Shown piece after piece: positions 18,233 to 26,766 of a DNA stretch of 44,568 nucleotides (the stretch's first letter is position 1; the number at the start of each line of letters is the position of its first letter). The DNA is from an uncultured Lachnospiraceae bacterium (GTDB taxonomy: Bacteria > Bacillota > Clostridia > Lachnospirales > Lachnospiraceae), in contig CANREE010000013.1 in the NCBI GenBank assembly GCA_947629545.1, positions 1 through 44,568 on the forward strand. The letters run 5' to 3'. The notes beneath the pieces were generated by a model. It saw only the letters and a list, made by a program, of their open reading frames with translations, had not been told where the DNA came from and ran no database searches. A program made the translations under genes and the position numbers.

Positions 18233-18456
18233 GCAGATATCGGCGGGGAGCCGGCGCCGTGCTTGCACGGAAGCCGGGTCACAGACGATATCTGCCATGC
18301 GGCGACTGCCGCATGAACGAGAAACCGCAGGTTTCGAGTTGTGAGCGCTGCGTGGCAGCGGGTAACGACCGCGCATGAACGGAAACCGCAGTTTTCAAGT
18401 TGCGGCGCTGCGTGGCAGCGGGAGCCGGCGCCGTGCATGAACGGAAGCCGCAGGGA
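18233..18456 (+). repeat. Hairpin-rich repeat block between rpoD and queH
   Basis: The 245-bp gap is packed with short palindromes. An outer pair GCAGATATCG (18233-18242)/CGATATCTGC (18286-18295) encloses CCGGC-g-CCGTGC-tt-GCACGG-aa-GCCGG (18251-18277). Then come CATGCGGC/GCCGCATG (18296-18315), GAAACC/GGTTTC (18321-18335) and CGCTGC/GCAGCG (18346-18360). The segment 18311-18362 is repeated imperfectly at 18373-18422 and starts again at 18435. GGAGCCGGCGCCGTGC occurs at 18247 and 18421. The first part may also terminate rpoD, but it has no T-run. Confidence 0.8.
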
Positions 18457-18463
18457 GGTATAC

Positions 18464-19090
18464 ATGAACAAACGCAACTACCAGAAGGAACTGGACCGCA
18501 CATTAGATAAGATAAGCGACGGCCTGACGGTGGGCGGCGCGCCCCCCAAACTGCTCCTTCATGTTTGTTGCGCTCCATGCAGCAGTTACGTTCTGGAGTA
18601 TTTGTCCACCTATTTTGAGATGACAGTTTTTTTCTACAATCCGAACATTTATCCGCCGCAGGAGTATGGAAAGCGCGTCGCGGAAGAAAAGCGATTGATC
18701 ATGGAGATGCCTTTGCGCAATCCGGTGCATTTTCTGGAGGGTGCTTATAAGCCGGAAGATTTTTACGAAGCGGTGAAAGGTCTGGAGAAGCAGCCGGAAG
18801 GAGGCGACAGGTGTCGGAGATGTTTTGAACTGCGGCTTTCGGAAACGGCAAGACAGGCCAGAAACGGCGGTTACAGTTATTTTACGACGTCATTGTCGAT
18901 CAGTCCGCTTAAGAACGCAGATGTTCTCAATGAAATCGGCGAACGTCTGGGCCGTGAATATGGCATTGCCTACCTGACTTCTGATTTTAAGAAACGAGAC
19001 GGATATAAACGGTCGATTGAACTGTCGGCGCAGTATGGACTTTACCGGCAGAATTACTGCGGCTGCGCGTTCTCTGTCCGGAACGTGTAA
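18464..19090 (+). CDS. queH: Epoxyqueuosine reductase QueH
   Basis: QueH reduces epoxyqueuosine to queuosine in tRNA, the last step of that modification, and is the non-cobalamin alternative to QueG. The 208-residue protein has the family signatures LLLHVCCAPCSSYVLEYL, NPNIYPPQEY, DRCRRCFELRL, YFTTSLSISPLKN, KKRDGYKRSIELS and YRQNYCGC. The conserved cysteine pairs bind the Fe-S cluster and a second metal. The ATG at 18464 follows GGGAGG. The frame stays open upstream through the repeat block, but that part is not family-like. Confidence 0.93.
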   Translation: MNKRNYQKELDRTLDKISDGLTVGGAPPKLLLHVCCAPCSSYVLEYLSTYFEMTVFFYNPNIYPPQEYGKRVAEEKRLIMEMPLRNPVHFLEGAYKPEDFYEAVKGLEKQPEGGDRCRRCFELRLSETARQARNGGYSYFTTSLSISPLKNADVLNEIGERLGREYGIAYLTSDFKKRDGYKRSIELSAQYGLYRQNYCGCAFSVRNV

Positions 19091-19157
19091 GGGCCCTTCG
19101 GGCGTCCGCGTAAAGAGAATGATTCAAGGCAAATATGAATAAAAGGAGACAGAAACT

Positions 19158-19424
19158 ATGACCAGCAAGATATTAACGGTAGTTAATCCATCCGGGCTGC
19201 ATCTGCGTCCGGCCGGTGTGCTGTCCCAGACGGCAATGAGATTCAAGTCTGATATTATTCTGGAGTGCGGCGATAAGCGGATTCTTGCCAAGAGTGTACT
19301 GAATGTGATGGCGGCCGGCATCAAATGCGGTGCGCAGATCAATGTGGTCTGCAATGGCCCGGATGAGGAGGAAGCGCTTAAGGCCCTTTCGAAGGCAATT
19401 GAAAGCGGATTGGGCGAGATGTAG
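19158..19424 (+). CDS. HPr family phosphocarrier protein
   Basis: An 88-residue HPr-fold protein. The phosphorylation His lies in SGLHLRPAG, equivalent to HPr His15, and a Ser in LAKSVLNVMAAGI corresponds to HPr Ser46, the HPr kinase site. It could therefore act in PTS sugar uptake and carbon catabolite control. No other PTS gene is adjacent. AAAGGAG precedes the ATG. Confidence 0.88.
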   Translation: MTSKILTVVNPSGLHLRPAGVLSQTAMRFKSDIILECGDKRILAKSVLNVMAAGIKCGAQINVVCNGPDEEEALKALSKAIESGLGEM

Positions 19425-19482
19425 CGGTACATAGGCAGAAGGAGAAACGGTTCCGACAGAATATGATACACCGAATGACAGG

Positions 19483-19527
19483 CCGCTGTGAGAGGGTTGG
19501 TTCACTCTCATAGCGGATTTTGTATTT
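19483..19527 (+). terminator. Rho-independent terminator after the HPr gene
   Basis: CCGCTGTGAGAG (19483-19494) pairs with CTCTCATAGCGG (19505-19516) over 12 bp with one G-U pair, followed by ATTTTGTATTT. Confidence 0.85.
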
Positions 19528-19640
19528 CCATGCGGGCAGAAGCGCCAGTGACGCTCTGCCTGTATTTTCATATAAACAGGGCGCCAGTGACGCTTTGCCT
19601 ATATTTCCATGTAAACAGGGCATCAGTGACGCTCTCTCGT
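19522..19640 (+). repeat. Three tandem 40-nt hairpin units of a dispersed repeat family
   Basis: Units start near 19522, 19562 and 19601, each of the form TATTTYCATN...GCGCCAGTGACGCT...GTATTT. Unit 1 folds as GGCAGAAGCG (19535-19544)-CCAGTGA-CGCTCTGCC, with one bulged A. Units 2 and 3 have weaker stems (AGGGCG..CGCTTTGCCT; GGGCATCAGTGACGCT). A further copy lies at 26527-26570 with a different stem. The function is unknown. Confidence 0.75.
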
Positions 19641-19735
19641 ATTTAAAAATATATAAACACATTAAATAATCAATACAATATCATCATAAATGTTGTAATT
19701 ATCTAATTATCTGACAATTATAATAAAAATAAGTC
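19641..19735. other. AT-rich stretch upstream of the gltB promoter
   Basis: About 95 bases are dominated by A and T, with no coding signal. It may act as an UP element for the gltB promoter. I see no clear operator palindrome in it. Confidence 0.4.
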
Positions 19736-19764
19736 TTTACAAATTGCAAAAATCGTAGTATTAT
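19736..19764 (+). promoter_or_regulatory. Sigma-A promoter for gltB-gltD
   Basis: TTTACA (19736-19741), a 17-nt spacer and TATTAT (19759-19764). Transcription would begin near 19771, giving a leader of about 210 nt. Confidence 0.7.
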
Positions 19765-19796
19765 CATTGGCGGGTAAACGGAATATCTGAGAGTGA

Positions 19797-19859
19797 AGCC
19801 AAAGAGGGCTGTTTGTGCGGGAGAAAGTTCTCCTGAAAGCACAGGCGGCATTTTTATTT
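19797..19859 (+). promoter_or_regulatory. ANTAR-type dual-hairpin antiterminator overlapping a terminator, gltB leader
   Basis: Hairpin P1 is AGCC (19797-19800), loop AAAGAG, GGCT (19807-19810). Hairpin P2 is GGGAG (19819-19823), loop AAAGTT, CTCCT (19830-19834). Both hexaloops have A at position 1 and G at position 4, the known RNA signature for ANTAR-domain antiterminators. A competing terminator pairs GCTGTTTGTGC (19808-19818) with GCACAGGCGGC (19839-19849) over 11 bp with three G-U pairs, followed by ATTTTTATTT. The P1 3' arm shares bases 19808-19810 with the terminator 5' arm, so P1 and the full terminator exclude each other. A partial echo of the terminator 3' side (CAGCACGGCGGCG, then TATTTTATTT) follows at 19873-19895. 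The stretch from there to gltB shows nothing else. Confidence 0.72.
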
Positions 19860-19980
19860 CACAGGAAGATTGCAGCACGGCGGCGTATTTTATTTCCGAA
19901 TTGCGTTTTGTAAGGCCCAATATCCCTGTGTAACATGGCGGAGATATGACAGCAAGTTCATATGAGGAGGAAGATGGAAA

Positions 19981-22900
19981 ATGAGTGTGCGAGAGGAGAA
20001 GCTGCCGGGACTCTACGATCCCCGATTCGAGCACGATAACTGCGGCATCGGCGCCGTGGTGAACGTGAAGGGCGTAAAGTCCCGCCAGACCGTGGAGCAG
20101 GCGCTCCATATCGTGGAGAATCTGGAGCACAGGGCCGGCCGCGACGCCGAGGGCAAGACCGGCGACGGCGTGGGGATCATGCTGCAGATCTCCCATAAGT
20201 TTTTTAAGAAGGTGACGAAGCCCCTGGGTTTTGAGCTGGGCGAGGAGAGGGAGTACGGCATCGGGATGTTCTTCTTCCCCCAGGATATGCTGGCCCGCAA
20301 TCAGGCCATGAAGATGTTCGAGATCATCGTGAAGAAGGAGGGACTTAAGTTCCTGGGCTGGCGCGAGGTGCCCATCCATCCGGAGCTGATCGGCGCCAGG
20401 GCCGTGGAGAAGATGCCGTGCATCGTCCAGGGCTTTGTGAAGAAGCCGGCGGAACTGGGGAAGGGCCTGCCCTTCGACCGCCGCCTCTATGTGGTGCGCC
20501 GTGTCTTTGAGCAGAGCAACGACAATACCTACGTGGTGTCCCTAAGCAGCCGGACCATCGTCTATAAAGGAATGTTTTTGGTGAAGGAGCTGCGCCGATT
20601 CTTCCCGGATCTGCAGGATAAGGATTACGAGGCGGCCATGGCCATGGTCCATTCCCGGTTCAGCACCAACACGAACCCCAGCTGGATGCGCGCCCATCCC
20701 AACCGGATCATTGTCCATAACGGCGAGATCAACACGATCCGCGGCAACGTGGACAAGATGCTGGCCCGCGAGGAGACCATGGAGACCGAGTATTTCAAAT
20801 CTGAGATGCACAAGGTCCTGCCCATCATCAACCAGGAGGGCTCCGATTCGGCCATGCTGGACAACGCCCTGGAGTTCATGATGATGAGCGGAATGGATCT
20901 GCCGCTGGCGGTCATGGCCATGATCCCGGCGCCCTGGAGCCACGACAAGTCCATGCCCCAGGAGATCAAGGATTTCTATCACTACTATTCGACGATGATG
21001 GAGCCGTGGGACGGCCCGGCGTCTATCGTATTCTGCGACGGCGATCTGCTGGGCGCGGTGCTGGACCGCAACGGACTGCGGCCGTCCCGCTACTATATCA
21101 CCGACGACGACCAGGTGATCCTGGCTTCCGAGGTGGGCGCCATCGACATCGCCCAGGAGCACGTCGTTAAGAAAGACCGCCTGCGTCCCGGACGGATGCT
21201 TCTGATCGACACGGTGAAGGGCAAGATCGTCCAGGACGACGAGCTGAAGGAATATTACGCGTCCCGCAACCCCTACGGCCAGTGGCTGGATTCCAATCTG
21301 GTGGACATGTCCGATCTGCCGATTCCCAACGTGGCGGTGCCGAAGATGAGCAGAAAGGAGCGGGCGCGGCTCCAGAAGACCTACGGCTACACCTACGAAC
21401 AGTTTAAGACCATGATCCTGCCGATGGCGCAGAACGGCGCGGAGCCGGCCTCGGCCATGGGCTGCGACAGCCCGCTGGCGGTGCTCTCGAAGATGCACCA
21501 GCCGCTGTTCAACTATTTTAAGCAGCTGTTCGCCCAGGTGACCAACCCGCCCATCGACGCGATCCGGGAGGAGATCGTCACCTCCACGACCGTGTATGTG
21601 GGCTCTGACGGCAACCTCCTGGAAGAGAAGCCGGAGAACTGCAAGATCCTTCAGGTGAACAATCCGATCCTGACCGAAACGGATCTTCTGAAGATCAAAT
21701 ACATGAAGAAGCCGGGATTCAAGGTGGAAGTGATCCCGATCACCTATTACAAAAATACGTCCCTGGCCAAGGCCATCGACCGGCTGTTCCTGGAAGTGGA
21801 CCGGGCCCACCGGGACGGCGCCAATATCATCATCCTGTCCGACCGGGACATCGACGAAAACCATGTGCCGATCCCGTCGCTTTTGGCCGTGTCCGCCCTG
21901 CAGCAGCACCTGGTGACGACGAAGAAACGCACCAGCGTGGCGCTGATCCTGGAGAGCGGCGAGCCCAGGGAGGTGCACCATTTCGCGACGCTTCTTGGCT
22001 ACGGCGCCTGCGCGATCAATCCGTACCTGGCCCATGAGACCATCGGATACCTGATCGAGACCGGAATGCTTAAGAAAGACTATTACGCGGCGGTGGACGA
22101 CTACAATTCCGCGGTGCTCCACGGCATCGTGAAGATCGCTTCGAAAATGGGCATCTCCACGATCCAGTCCTACCAGGGGGCGCAGATCTTTGAGGCCATC
22201 GGCATCTCGAAGGAGGTCATTGACAAATATTTTACCAACACGGTCAGCCGCGTGGGCGGCATCTCGCTTGCCGATATCGCCCGCGACGTGGATGTGCTCC
22301 ACTCGGCGGCCTTCGACCCGCTGGGGCTGGATGTGGATCTGACGCTGGACAGTGTGGGAAGCCACAAGATGCGCTCCGGGCAGGAGGAGCATCTGTACAA
22401 TCCGCTGACGATCCATCTGCTTCAGGAGGCGGCCCGCACCGGCAGTTACGAGACGTTTAAGGCGTACAGCCGCGCCCTGACGGAGGAAGGCCAGATGGTG
22501 AACCTGCGAAGCCTTCTGGATTTCAAATTTGACGAGAAGGGCGGCGTTCCCATCGACGAGGTGGAGAGCGTGGACTCCATCGTGAAGCGCTTTAAGACCG
22601 GCGCCATGTCCTACGGCTCCATTTCCCAGGAGGCCCATGAGACCCTGGCGATCGCGATGAACCGCATCGGAGGCAAGTCCAACAGCGGCGAGGGAGGCGA
22701 GAGCCTGGAGCGGCTGGTACCGCAGCCGGACGATTACAACAAATGTTCCGCGATCAAGCAGGTGGCTTCGGGACGTTTCGGCGTCACCTCCCGCTACCTG
22801 GTGAGCGCGAAGGAGATCCAGATCAAGATGGCCCAGGGCGCCAAGCCCGGCGAGGGCGGTCAGCTGCCCGGCGGCAAGGTGTATCCGTGGATCGCTAAAA

Positions 22901-24525
22901 CCCGTCATTCCACCACGGGCGTCAGCCTGATCTCTCCGCCGCCGCACCATGACATTTATTCCATCGAGGATCTGGCGCAGCTGATCTACGACCTGAAGAA
23001 CTCCAACCGGGACGCCCGGATCTCCGTCAAGCTGGTCAGCGAGGCCGGCGTCGGGACCGTAGCGGCCGGCGTGGCCAAGGCCGGGGCCCAGGTGATCCTG
23101 GTGTCCTCCTACGACGGCGGCACCGGCGCGGCGCCCCGCAACTCCATTTACAACGCGGGACTTCCCTGGGAGCTGGGTATCGCGGAGGCGCACCAGACGC
23201 TGATTATGAACGGCCTGAGGGACAAGGTGATCCTGGAGACCGACGGCAAGCTGATGACCGGCCGGGACGTGGCCATCGCCTGTATGCTGGGCGCGGAGGA
23301 ATTCGGCTTCGCGACGGCCCCGCTTGTCACCATGGGCTGCGTGATGATGCGCGTCTGTAATCTGGACACCTGCCCGGTGGGCGTGGCGACCCAGAACCCG
23401 GAGCTGCGCAAGCGCTTTAAGGGCAAGCCGGAGTACGTGATCAATTTCATGCATTTCGTCGCCCAGGAGCTGCGGGAATATATGGCGAAGCTGGGCGTGC
23501 GCACCGTGGATGAGCTGGTGGGTCGCACCGATCTTCTGAAGAAGAAAGAGCATCTGCCTTCCGAGCGGGCGGCCAGCGTGGACATGACCAACATCCTGGG
23601 CAATCCCTACACGGGGATGAAGCTGGCGGGCTACAGGGCGAAGCAGCAGTTTGATTTCAGGTTAAACGAGACCATCGACGAGAATATTTTCTTAAAGAAG
23701 CTGGGACGGGCGCTGGCGGACGGACAGAAGAAGGGACTTCAGATCGACGTTTCCAATGTGAACCGGACCCTGGGAACCATTTTCGGGTCGGAGATCACAA
23801 AACAGTACCCGGACGGGCTGCCGGAGGACTCCTTCACGATCCTCTGCAACGGAAGCGGCGGCCAGAGCTTCGGCGCGTTCATCCCGAAGGGGCTGACGCT
23901 GGAGCTGTCCGGCGACAGCAACGACTACTTCGGCAAGGGCCTGTCCGGCGGCAAGCTGGTGGTCTATCCGCCTACCGGCGTCCCGTTTAAGGCCGAGGAG
24001 AACATCATCATCGGCAACGTGGCCCTCTACGGCGCCACCAGCGGAAAGGCGTTCATCAACGGCATCGCCGGCGAGCGTTTCTGCGTCCGCAACTCCGGCG
24101 CGACGGCTGTCGTGGAAGGCGTGGGAGACCACGGCTGCGAGTACATGACCGGCGGCCGCGTGGTGATCCTTGGCCCCACCGGCAAGAATTTCGCGGCCGG
24201 CATGAGCGGCGGCATCGCCTATGTGCTGGATGAGAAGAACGACCTCTACAAGCGGCTGAACAAGGATCTGGTCTCCATGGAAGAGGTCACCAACAAGTAT
24301 GACGTGCTGGAGCTGAAGGACATGATCAACGAGCACGTGAAATACACCAATTCCTCCCGCGGCAAGGAGATCCTGGAGAATTTCGGCGAGTACCTTCCGA
24401 AATTCAAGAAGATCCTGCCCCACGACTACCGCCGCATGATGAATACGATCGTGCAGATGGAAGAGAAGGGGCTGTCCAGCGAGCAGGCGCAGATCGAGGC
24501 GTTCTACGCCAATACGAGGAAGTAG
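19981..24525 (+). CDS. gltB: Glutamate synthase, large subunit
   Basis: The alpha subunit of GOGAT transfers the glutamine amide to 2-oxoglutarate. A 20-residue propeptide precedes Cys21 (HDNCGIGAVVNV), the N-terminal nucleophile of the class II amidotransferase domain exposed by autocleavage. The FMN-binding synthase domain begins near residue 850 (FKTGAMSYGSISQEAHETLA, GGKSNSGEGGE, GAKPGEGGQLPGGKV). The 3Fe-4S cysteines are in GCVMMRVCNLDTCPVG (about residue 1120). A C-terminal GXGXG beta-helix follows. The full length of 1514 residues is normal. GAGGAGGAAG precedes the ATG. Codon use is strongly biased to G/C in third positions, as in highly expressed genes. Confidence 0.97.
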   Translation: MSVREEKLPGLYDPRFEHDNCGIGAVVNVKGVKSRQTVEQALHIVENLEHRAGRDAEGKTGDGVGIMLQISHKFFKKVTKPLGFELGEEREYGIGMFFFPQDMLARNQAMKMFEIIVKKEGLKFLGWREVPIHPELIGARAVEKMPCIVQGFVKKPAELGKGLPFDRRLYVVRRVFEQSNDNTYVVSLSSRTIVYKGMFLVKELRRFFPDLQDKDYEAAMAMVHSRFSTNTNPSWMRAHPNRIIVHNGEINTIRGNVDKMLAREETMETEYFKSEMHKVLPIINQEGSDSAMLDNALEFMMMSGMDLPLAVMAMIPAPWSHDKSMPQEIKDFYHYYSTMMEPWDGPASIVFCDGDLLGAVLDRNGLRPSRYYITDDDQVILASEVGAIDIAQEHVVKKDRLRPGRMLLIDTVKGKIVQDDELKEYYASRNPYGQWLDSNLVDMSDLPIPNVAVPKMSRKERARLQKTYGYTYEQFKTMILPMAQNGAEPASAMGCDSPLAVLSKMHQPLFNYFKQLFAQVTNPPIDAIREEIVTSTTVYVGSDGNLLEEKPENCKILQVNNPILTETDLLKIKYMKKPGFKVEVIPITYYKNTSLAKAIDRLFLEVDRAHRDGANIIILSDRDIDENHVPIPSLLAVSALQQHLVTTKKRTSVALILESGEPREVHHFATLLGYGACAINPYLAHETIGYLIETGMLKKDYYAAVDDYNSAVLHGIVKIASKMGISTIQSYQGAQIFEAIGISKEVIDKYFTNTVSRVGGISLADIARDVDVLHSAAFDPLGLDVDLTLDSVGSHKMRSGQEEHLYNPLTIHLLQEAARTGSYETFKAYSRALTEEGQMVNLRSLLDFKFDEKGGVPIDEVESVDSIVKRFKTGAMSYGSISQEAHETLAIAMNRIGGKSNSGEGGESLERLVPQPDDYNKCSAIKQVASGRFGVTSRYLVSAKEIQIKMAQGAKPGEGGQLPGGKVYPWIAKTRHSTTGVSLISPPPHHDIYSIEDLAQLIYDLKNSNRDARISVKLVSEAGVGTVAAGVAKAGAQVILVSSYDGGTGAAPRNSIYNAGLPWELGIAEAHQTLIMNGLRDKVILETDGKLMTGRDVAIACMLGAEEFGFATAPLVTMGCVMMRVCNLDTCPVGVATQNPELRKRFKGKPEYVINFMHFVAQELREYMAKLGVRTVDELVGRTDLLKKKEHLPSERAASVDMTNILGNPYTGMKLAGYRAKQQFDFRLNETIDENIFLKKLGRALADGQKKGLQIDVSNVNRTLGTIFGSEITKQYPDGLPEDSFTILCNGSGGQSFGAFIPKGLTLELSGDSNDYFGKGLSGGKLVVYPPTGVPFKAEENIIIGNVALYGATSGKAFINGIAGERFCVRNSGATAVVEGVGDHGCEYMTGGRVVILGPTGKNFAAGMSGGIAYVLDEKNDLYKRLNKDLVSMEEVTNKYDVLELKDMINEHVKYTNSSRGKEILENFGEYLPKFKKILPHDYRRMMNTIVQMEEKGLSSEQAQIEAFYANTRK

Positions 24526-24628
24526 GAGTTAGCAGGTCCGCGCGAATGGCCGTGGCTGTAACGACAGACGTGTCGGAATCGGAGCGCGGGCGTGCCGTTA
24601 CCCTGGAGAGTAGGAGGAAGAAGGAAAA

Positions 24629-26419
24629 ATGGGAAAACCAACCGGTTTTATGGAATATGACAGGGCCAACGCGAAGGCGGCAAGCCCGAAGACGAGAGTA
24701 AAGAATTTCAACGAATTTCACACTCCCTTAATCGAGGCGGAGCAGCGCAGGCAGGGAGCCCGCTGCATGGAGTGCGGCGTGCCCTTTTGCCAGTCCGGTA
24801 TGATGATCAAGGGAATGACCTCCGGCTGTCCGTTAAACAACCTGATCCCGGAGTGGAACGATCTGGTCTATACCGGCAATTGGAAGCAGGCCTACAACCG
24901 GCTGAAACGGACCAACAGCTTTCCGGAGTTCACGTCCCGGGTCTGTCCGGCCCCCTGCGAGGCCGCCTGCACCTGCGGCTTAAACGGCGACCCGGTCAGC
25001 ATCAAGGAAAATGAGTTCGCGGTCATCGAGAAGGCCTACGCCGACGGCCTGGCGGGTCCGAAACCGCCGAAGATCCGCACCGGCAAAAAGGTGGCCGTGA
25101 TCGGTTCCGGCCCCGCGGGCCTTGCGGCCGCGGACCAGTTAAACAAACGGGGCCACAGCGTGACGGTCTACGAGCGGGAGGACCGGGTCGGCGGACTTCT
25201 GATGTACGGCATCCCGAATATGAAGCTGGAGAAGCAGATCATCGAGCGGAAGATTGCCGTCATGGAGGCAGAGGGCGTGACCTTTGTCACCGGCGCGGAC
25301 GTGGGGAAGACCCGGAAGGCGGAGAAGCTTCTGAAGGAATACGACAGCGTGATCCTGGCCTGCGGCGCGTCCAATCCCAGGGATATCAATGCGCCGGGCC
25401 GTGATGCGGACGGAATTTATTTTGCTGTGGATTTCTTAAAATCCACGACCAAATGCCTGCTGGCGGAGCGGGATGCGAAGCTTTCGGCCGAGGCGGCAGA
25501 GGCTGCCGCGCAGGCAGCGAAGGAACGGAAGGCGGCGCCGGTATCGGCGGCCGGGCCTTTCGCGGGAGCCTATGCAGTTGAGCACGGCACAAATGAGGGA
25601 TACGCGGGAGCTTATGCGGCGGAAACCGCCCGCGTCGGTTTAGCAGTACCTGCAGCGGGAAATTTGTCTGGAGACGGAACTGGAAGCATGGCGGGCGTAA
25701 CCGGCGGGATCGGCATATCCGGCACCCCGCGCGGATCGTTGTCCGCGGCCGACACCGCGATGCCGGTCACAAGACTGACCGACGGCAAATACATTTCCGC
25801 CAAAGGAAAGCATGTCATCGTCATCGGCGGCGGCGACACCGGCAACGACTGTGTGGGTACATCCATCCGCCACGGCTGCAAGTCGGTGATCCAGCTCGAA
25901 ATGATGCCAAAGCCCCCGGAGAAGCGGACCGAGGACAATTCCTGGCCGGAGTGGCCCAGGATCCTGAAGACCGATTACGGTCAGGAGGAAGCCATCGCCG
26001 CATTCGGCGGCGATCCGCGGATCTACCAGACGACGGTGAAGGAGTTTAAGAAGAATAAGGAAGGCCGGCTCTGCGCCGCGGTGCTGGTCTCCCTGACGCC
26101 GCAGAAGGACGAGAAGACGGGCCGCACGATGATGGTCCCGGTGGAGGGAAGCGAGCGGGAGGTGCCCGCGGACCTGGTGCTGATCGCCGCCGGATTCCTG
26201 GGCAGCCAGAAATACGTTTCCGATGCCTTCGGCGTGAAGCTGAACGCCCGCACCAACGTGGACACCGCGCCCGGAAGCTATCAGACCAACGTGGAAAAGG
26301 TCTTCGCAGCCGGCGACATGCACCGCGGTCAGTCCCTGGTGGTCTGGGCCATCCGCGAGGGCCGCGAGGTGGCGAAGGAAGTGGACGCGGCGCTGATGGG
26401 GTATACAAATCTGATGTGA
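24629..26419 (+). CDS. gltD: Glutamate synthase, small subunit, with a low-complexity insertion
   Basis: This flavoprotein subunit feeds electrons from NAD(P)H to GltB. N-terminal Fe-S cysteines are in GARCMECGVPFCQSG, SGCPLNNLIPEWND and CPAPCEAACTCGL. The FAD site is VAVIGSGPAGLAAADQL and the nucleotide site is HVIVIGGGDTGNDCVG. At 596 residues it is about 100 longer than the usual 490 or so. The excess is an Ala/Gly-rich stretch at about residues 276-385 (25455-25785), between the two nucleotide-binding motifs. The frame is intact across it. The last 142 bp are duplicated at 28074-28215. It lies 103 nt after gltB. Confidence 0.95.
   Translation: MGKPTGFMEYDRANAKAASPKTRVKNFNEFHTPLIEAEQRRQGARCMECGVPFCQSGMMIKGMTSGCPLNNLIPEWNDLVYTGNWKQAYNRLKRTNSFPEFTSRVCPAPCEAACTCGLNGDPVSIKENEFAVIEKAYADGLAGPKPPKIRTGKKVAVIGSGPAGLAAADQLNKRGHSVTVYEREDRVGGLLMYGIPNMKLEKQIIERKIAVMEAEGVTFVTGADVGKTRKAEKLLKEYDSVILACGASNPRDINAPGRDADGIYFAVDFLKSTTKCLLAERDAKLSAEAAEAAAQAAKERKAAPVSAAGPFAGAYAVEHGTNEGYAGAYAAETARVGLAVPAAGNLSGDGTGSMAGVTGGIGISGTPRGSLSAADTAMPVTRLTDGKYISAKGKHVIVIGGGDTGNDCVGTSIRHGCKSVIQLEMMPKPPEKRTEDNSWPEWPRILKTDYGQEEAIAAFGGDPRIYQTTVKEFKKNKEGRLCAAVLVSLTPQKDEKTGRTMMVPVEGSEREVPADLVLIAAGFLGSQKYVSDAFGVKLNARTNVDTAPGSYQTNVEKVFAAGDMHRGQSLVVWAIREGREVAKEVDAALMGYTNLM
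26278..26419 (+). repeat. Direct repeat copy 1: 3' end of gltD
   Basis: These 142 bp, ending at the gltD stop codon, match 28074-28215 with 8 substitutions by my count (about 94 percent) and no gap. The terminators that follow the two copies are also related. Confidence 0.93.
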
Positions 26420-26485
26420 GAGATCGTTTTAGGAGTTTTGTGTGCACTGGCGCACAAAGCGACGCGACAGAAAGTATTACGTCGC

Positions 26486-26534
26486 GGCGGAACCGGCGGC
26501 TGAGAGAATCAGCGGCCGGTTCCGCCATATTTTC
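26486..26534 (+). terminator. Terminator after gltD
   Basis: GGCGGAACCGGC (26486-26497) pairs perfectly with GCCGGTTCCGCC (26515-26526). An inner GCTGA/TCAGC stem lies inside, and ATATTTTC follows. A related hairpin sits at 28233-28277. Confidence 0.85.
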
Positions 26535-26570
26535 ATGCGAAGAGAGCGCCAGTGACGCTTTCTTCGTATT
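26527..26570 (+). repeat. Fourth copy of the GCGCCAGTGACGCT hairpin family
   Basis: CGAAGAGAGCG (26538-26548), loop CCAGTGA, CGCTTTCTTCG (26556-26566) makes an 11-bp stem with one G-U pair. The core matches the units at 19522-19640, but the outer stem is different and still self-complementary. Confidence 0.75.
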
Positions 26571-26712
26571 ATGTCATGCTGATACGATCAGTGCACAATA
26601 GAATTTCAGAAGGCAGTTTTCTTTTGATTCCGCCTTTTTCATTCTTTCTGAATTATATCTTTGGAGAGTTCCCGGGAGAGAAACACGGTATGAACTTGGT
26701 GAACTAATCTCC

Positions 26713-26741
26713 TTGCGGTTTCCGGGTATTTCCGATATACT
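26713..26741 (+). promoter_or_regulatory. Candidate promoter for the glutamine amidotransferase-like gene
   Basis: TTGCGG (26713-26718), a 17-nt spacer and TATACT (26736-26741). The rest of the 26571-26766 gap shows no gene. Confidence 0.5.
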
Positions 26742-26766
26742 GAATGCAGAGTTTGTGTACTTGTGA

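Noticed and set aside
18341-18463. N-terminal extension of QueH through the repeat block
   Set aside because: The frame is open by chance through hairpin repeats. QueH homology and the GGGAGG site place the start at 18464.
19801-19860. Glycine, glutamine or c-di-GMP riboswitch in the gltB leader
   Set aside because: Conserved core elements of these aptamers are absent. The hexaloop hairpins plus terminator fit ANTAR control better.
20542-23553. A minus-strand open frame of about 1000 codons antisense to gltB
   Set aside because: gltB is intact and strongly biased to G/C third positions, which removes stop codons from the antisense frame. The translated product has no family-like motifs and no credible start signals.
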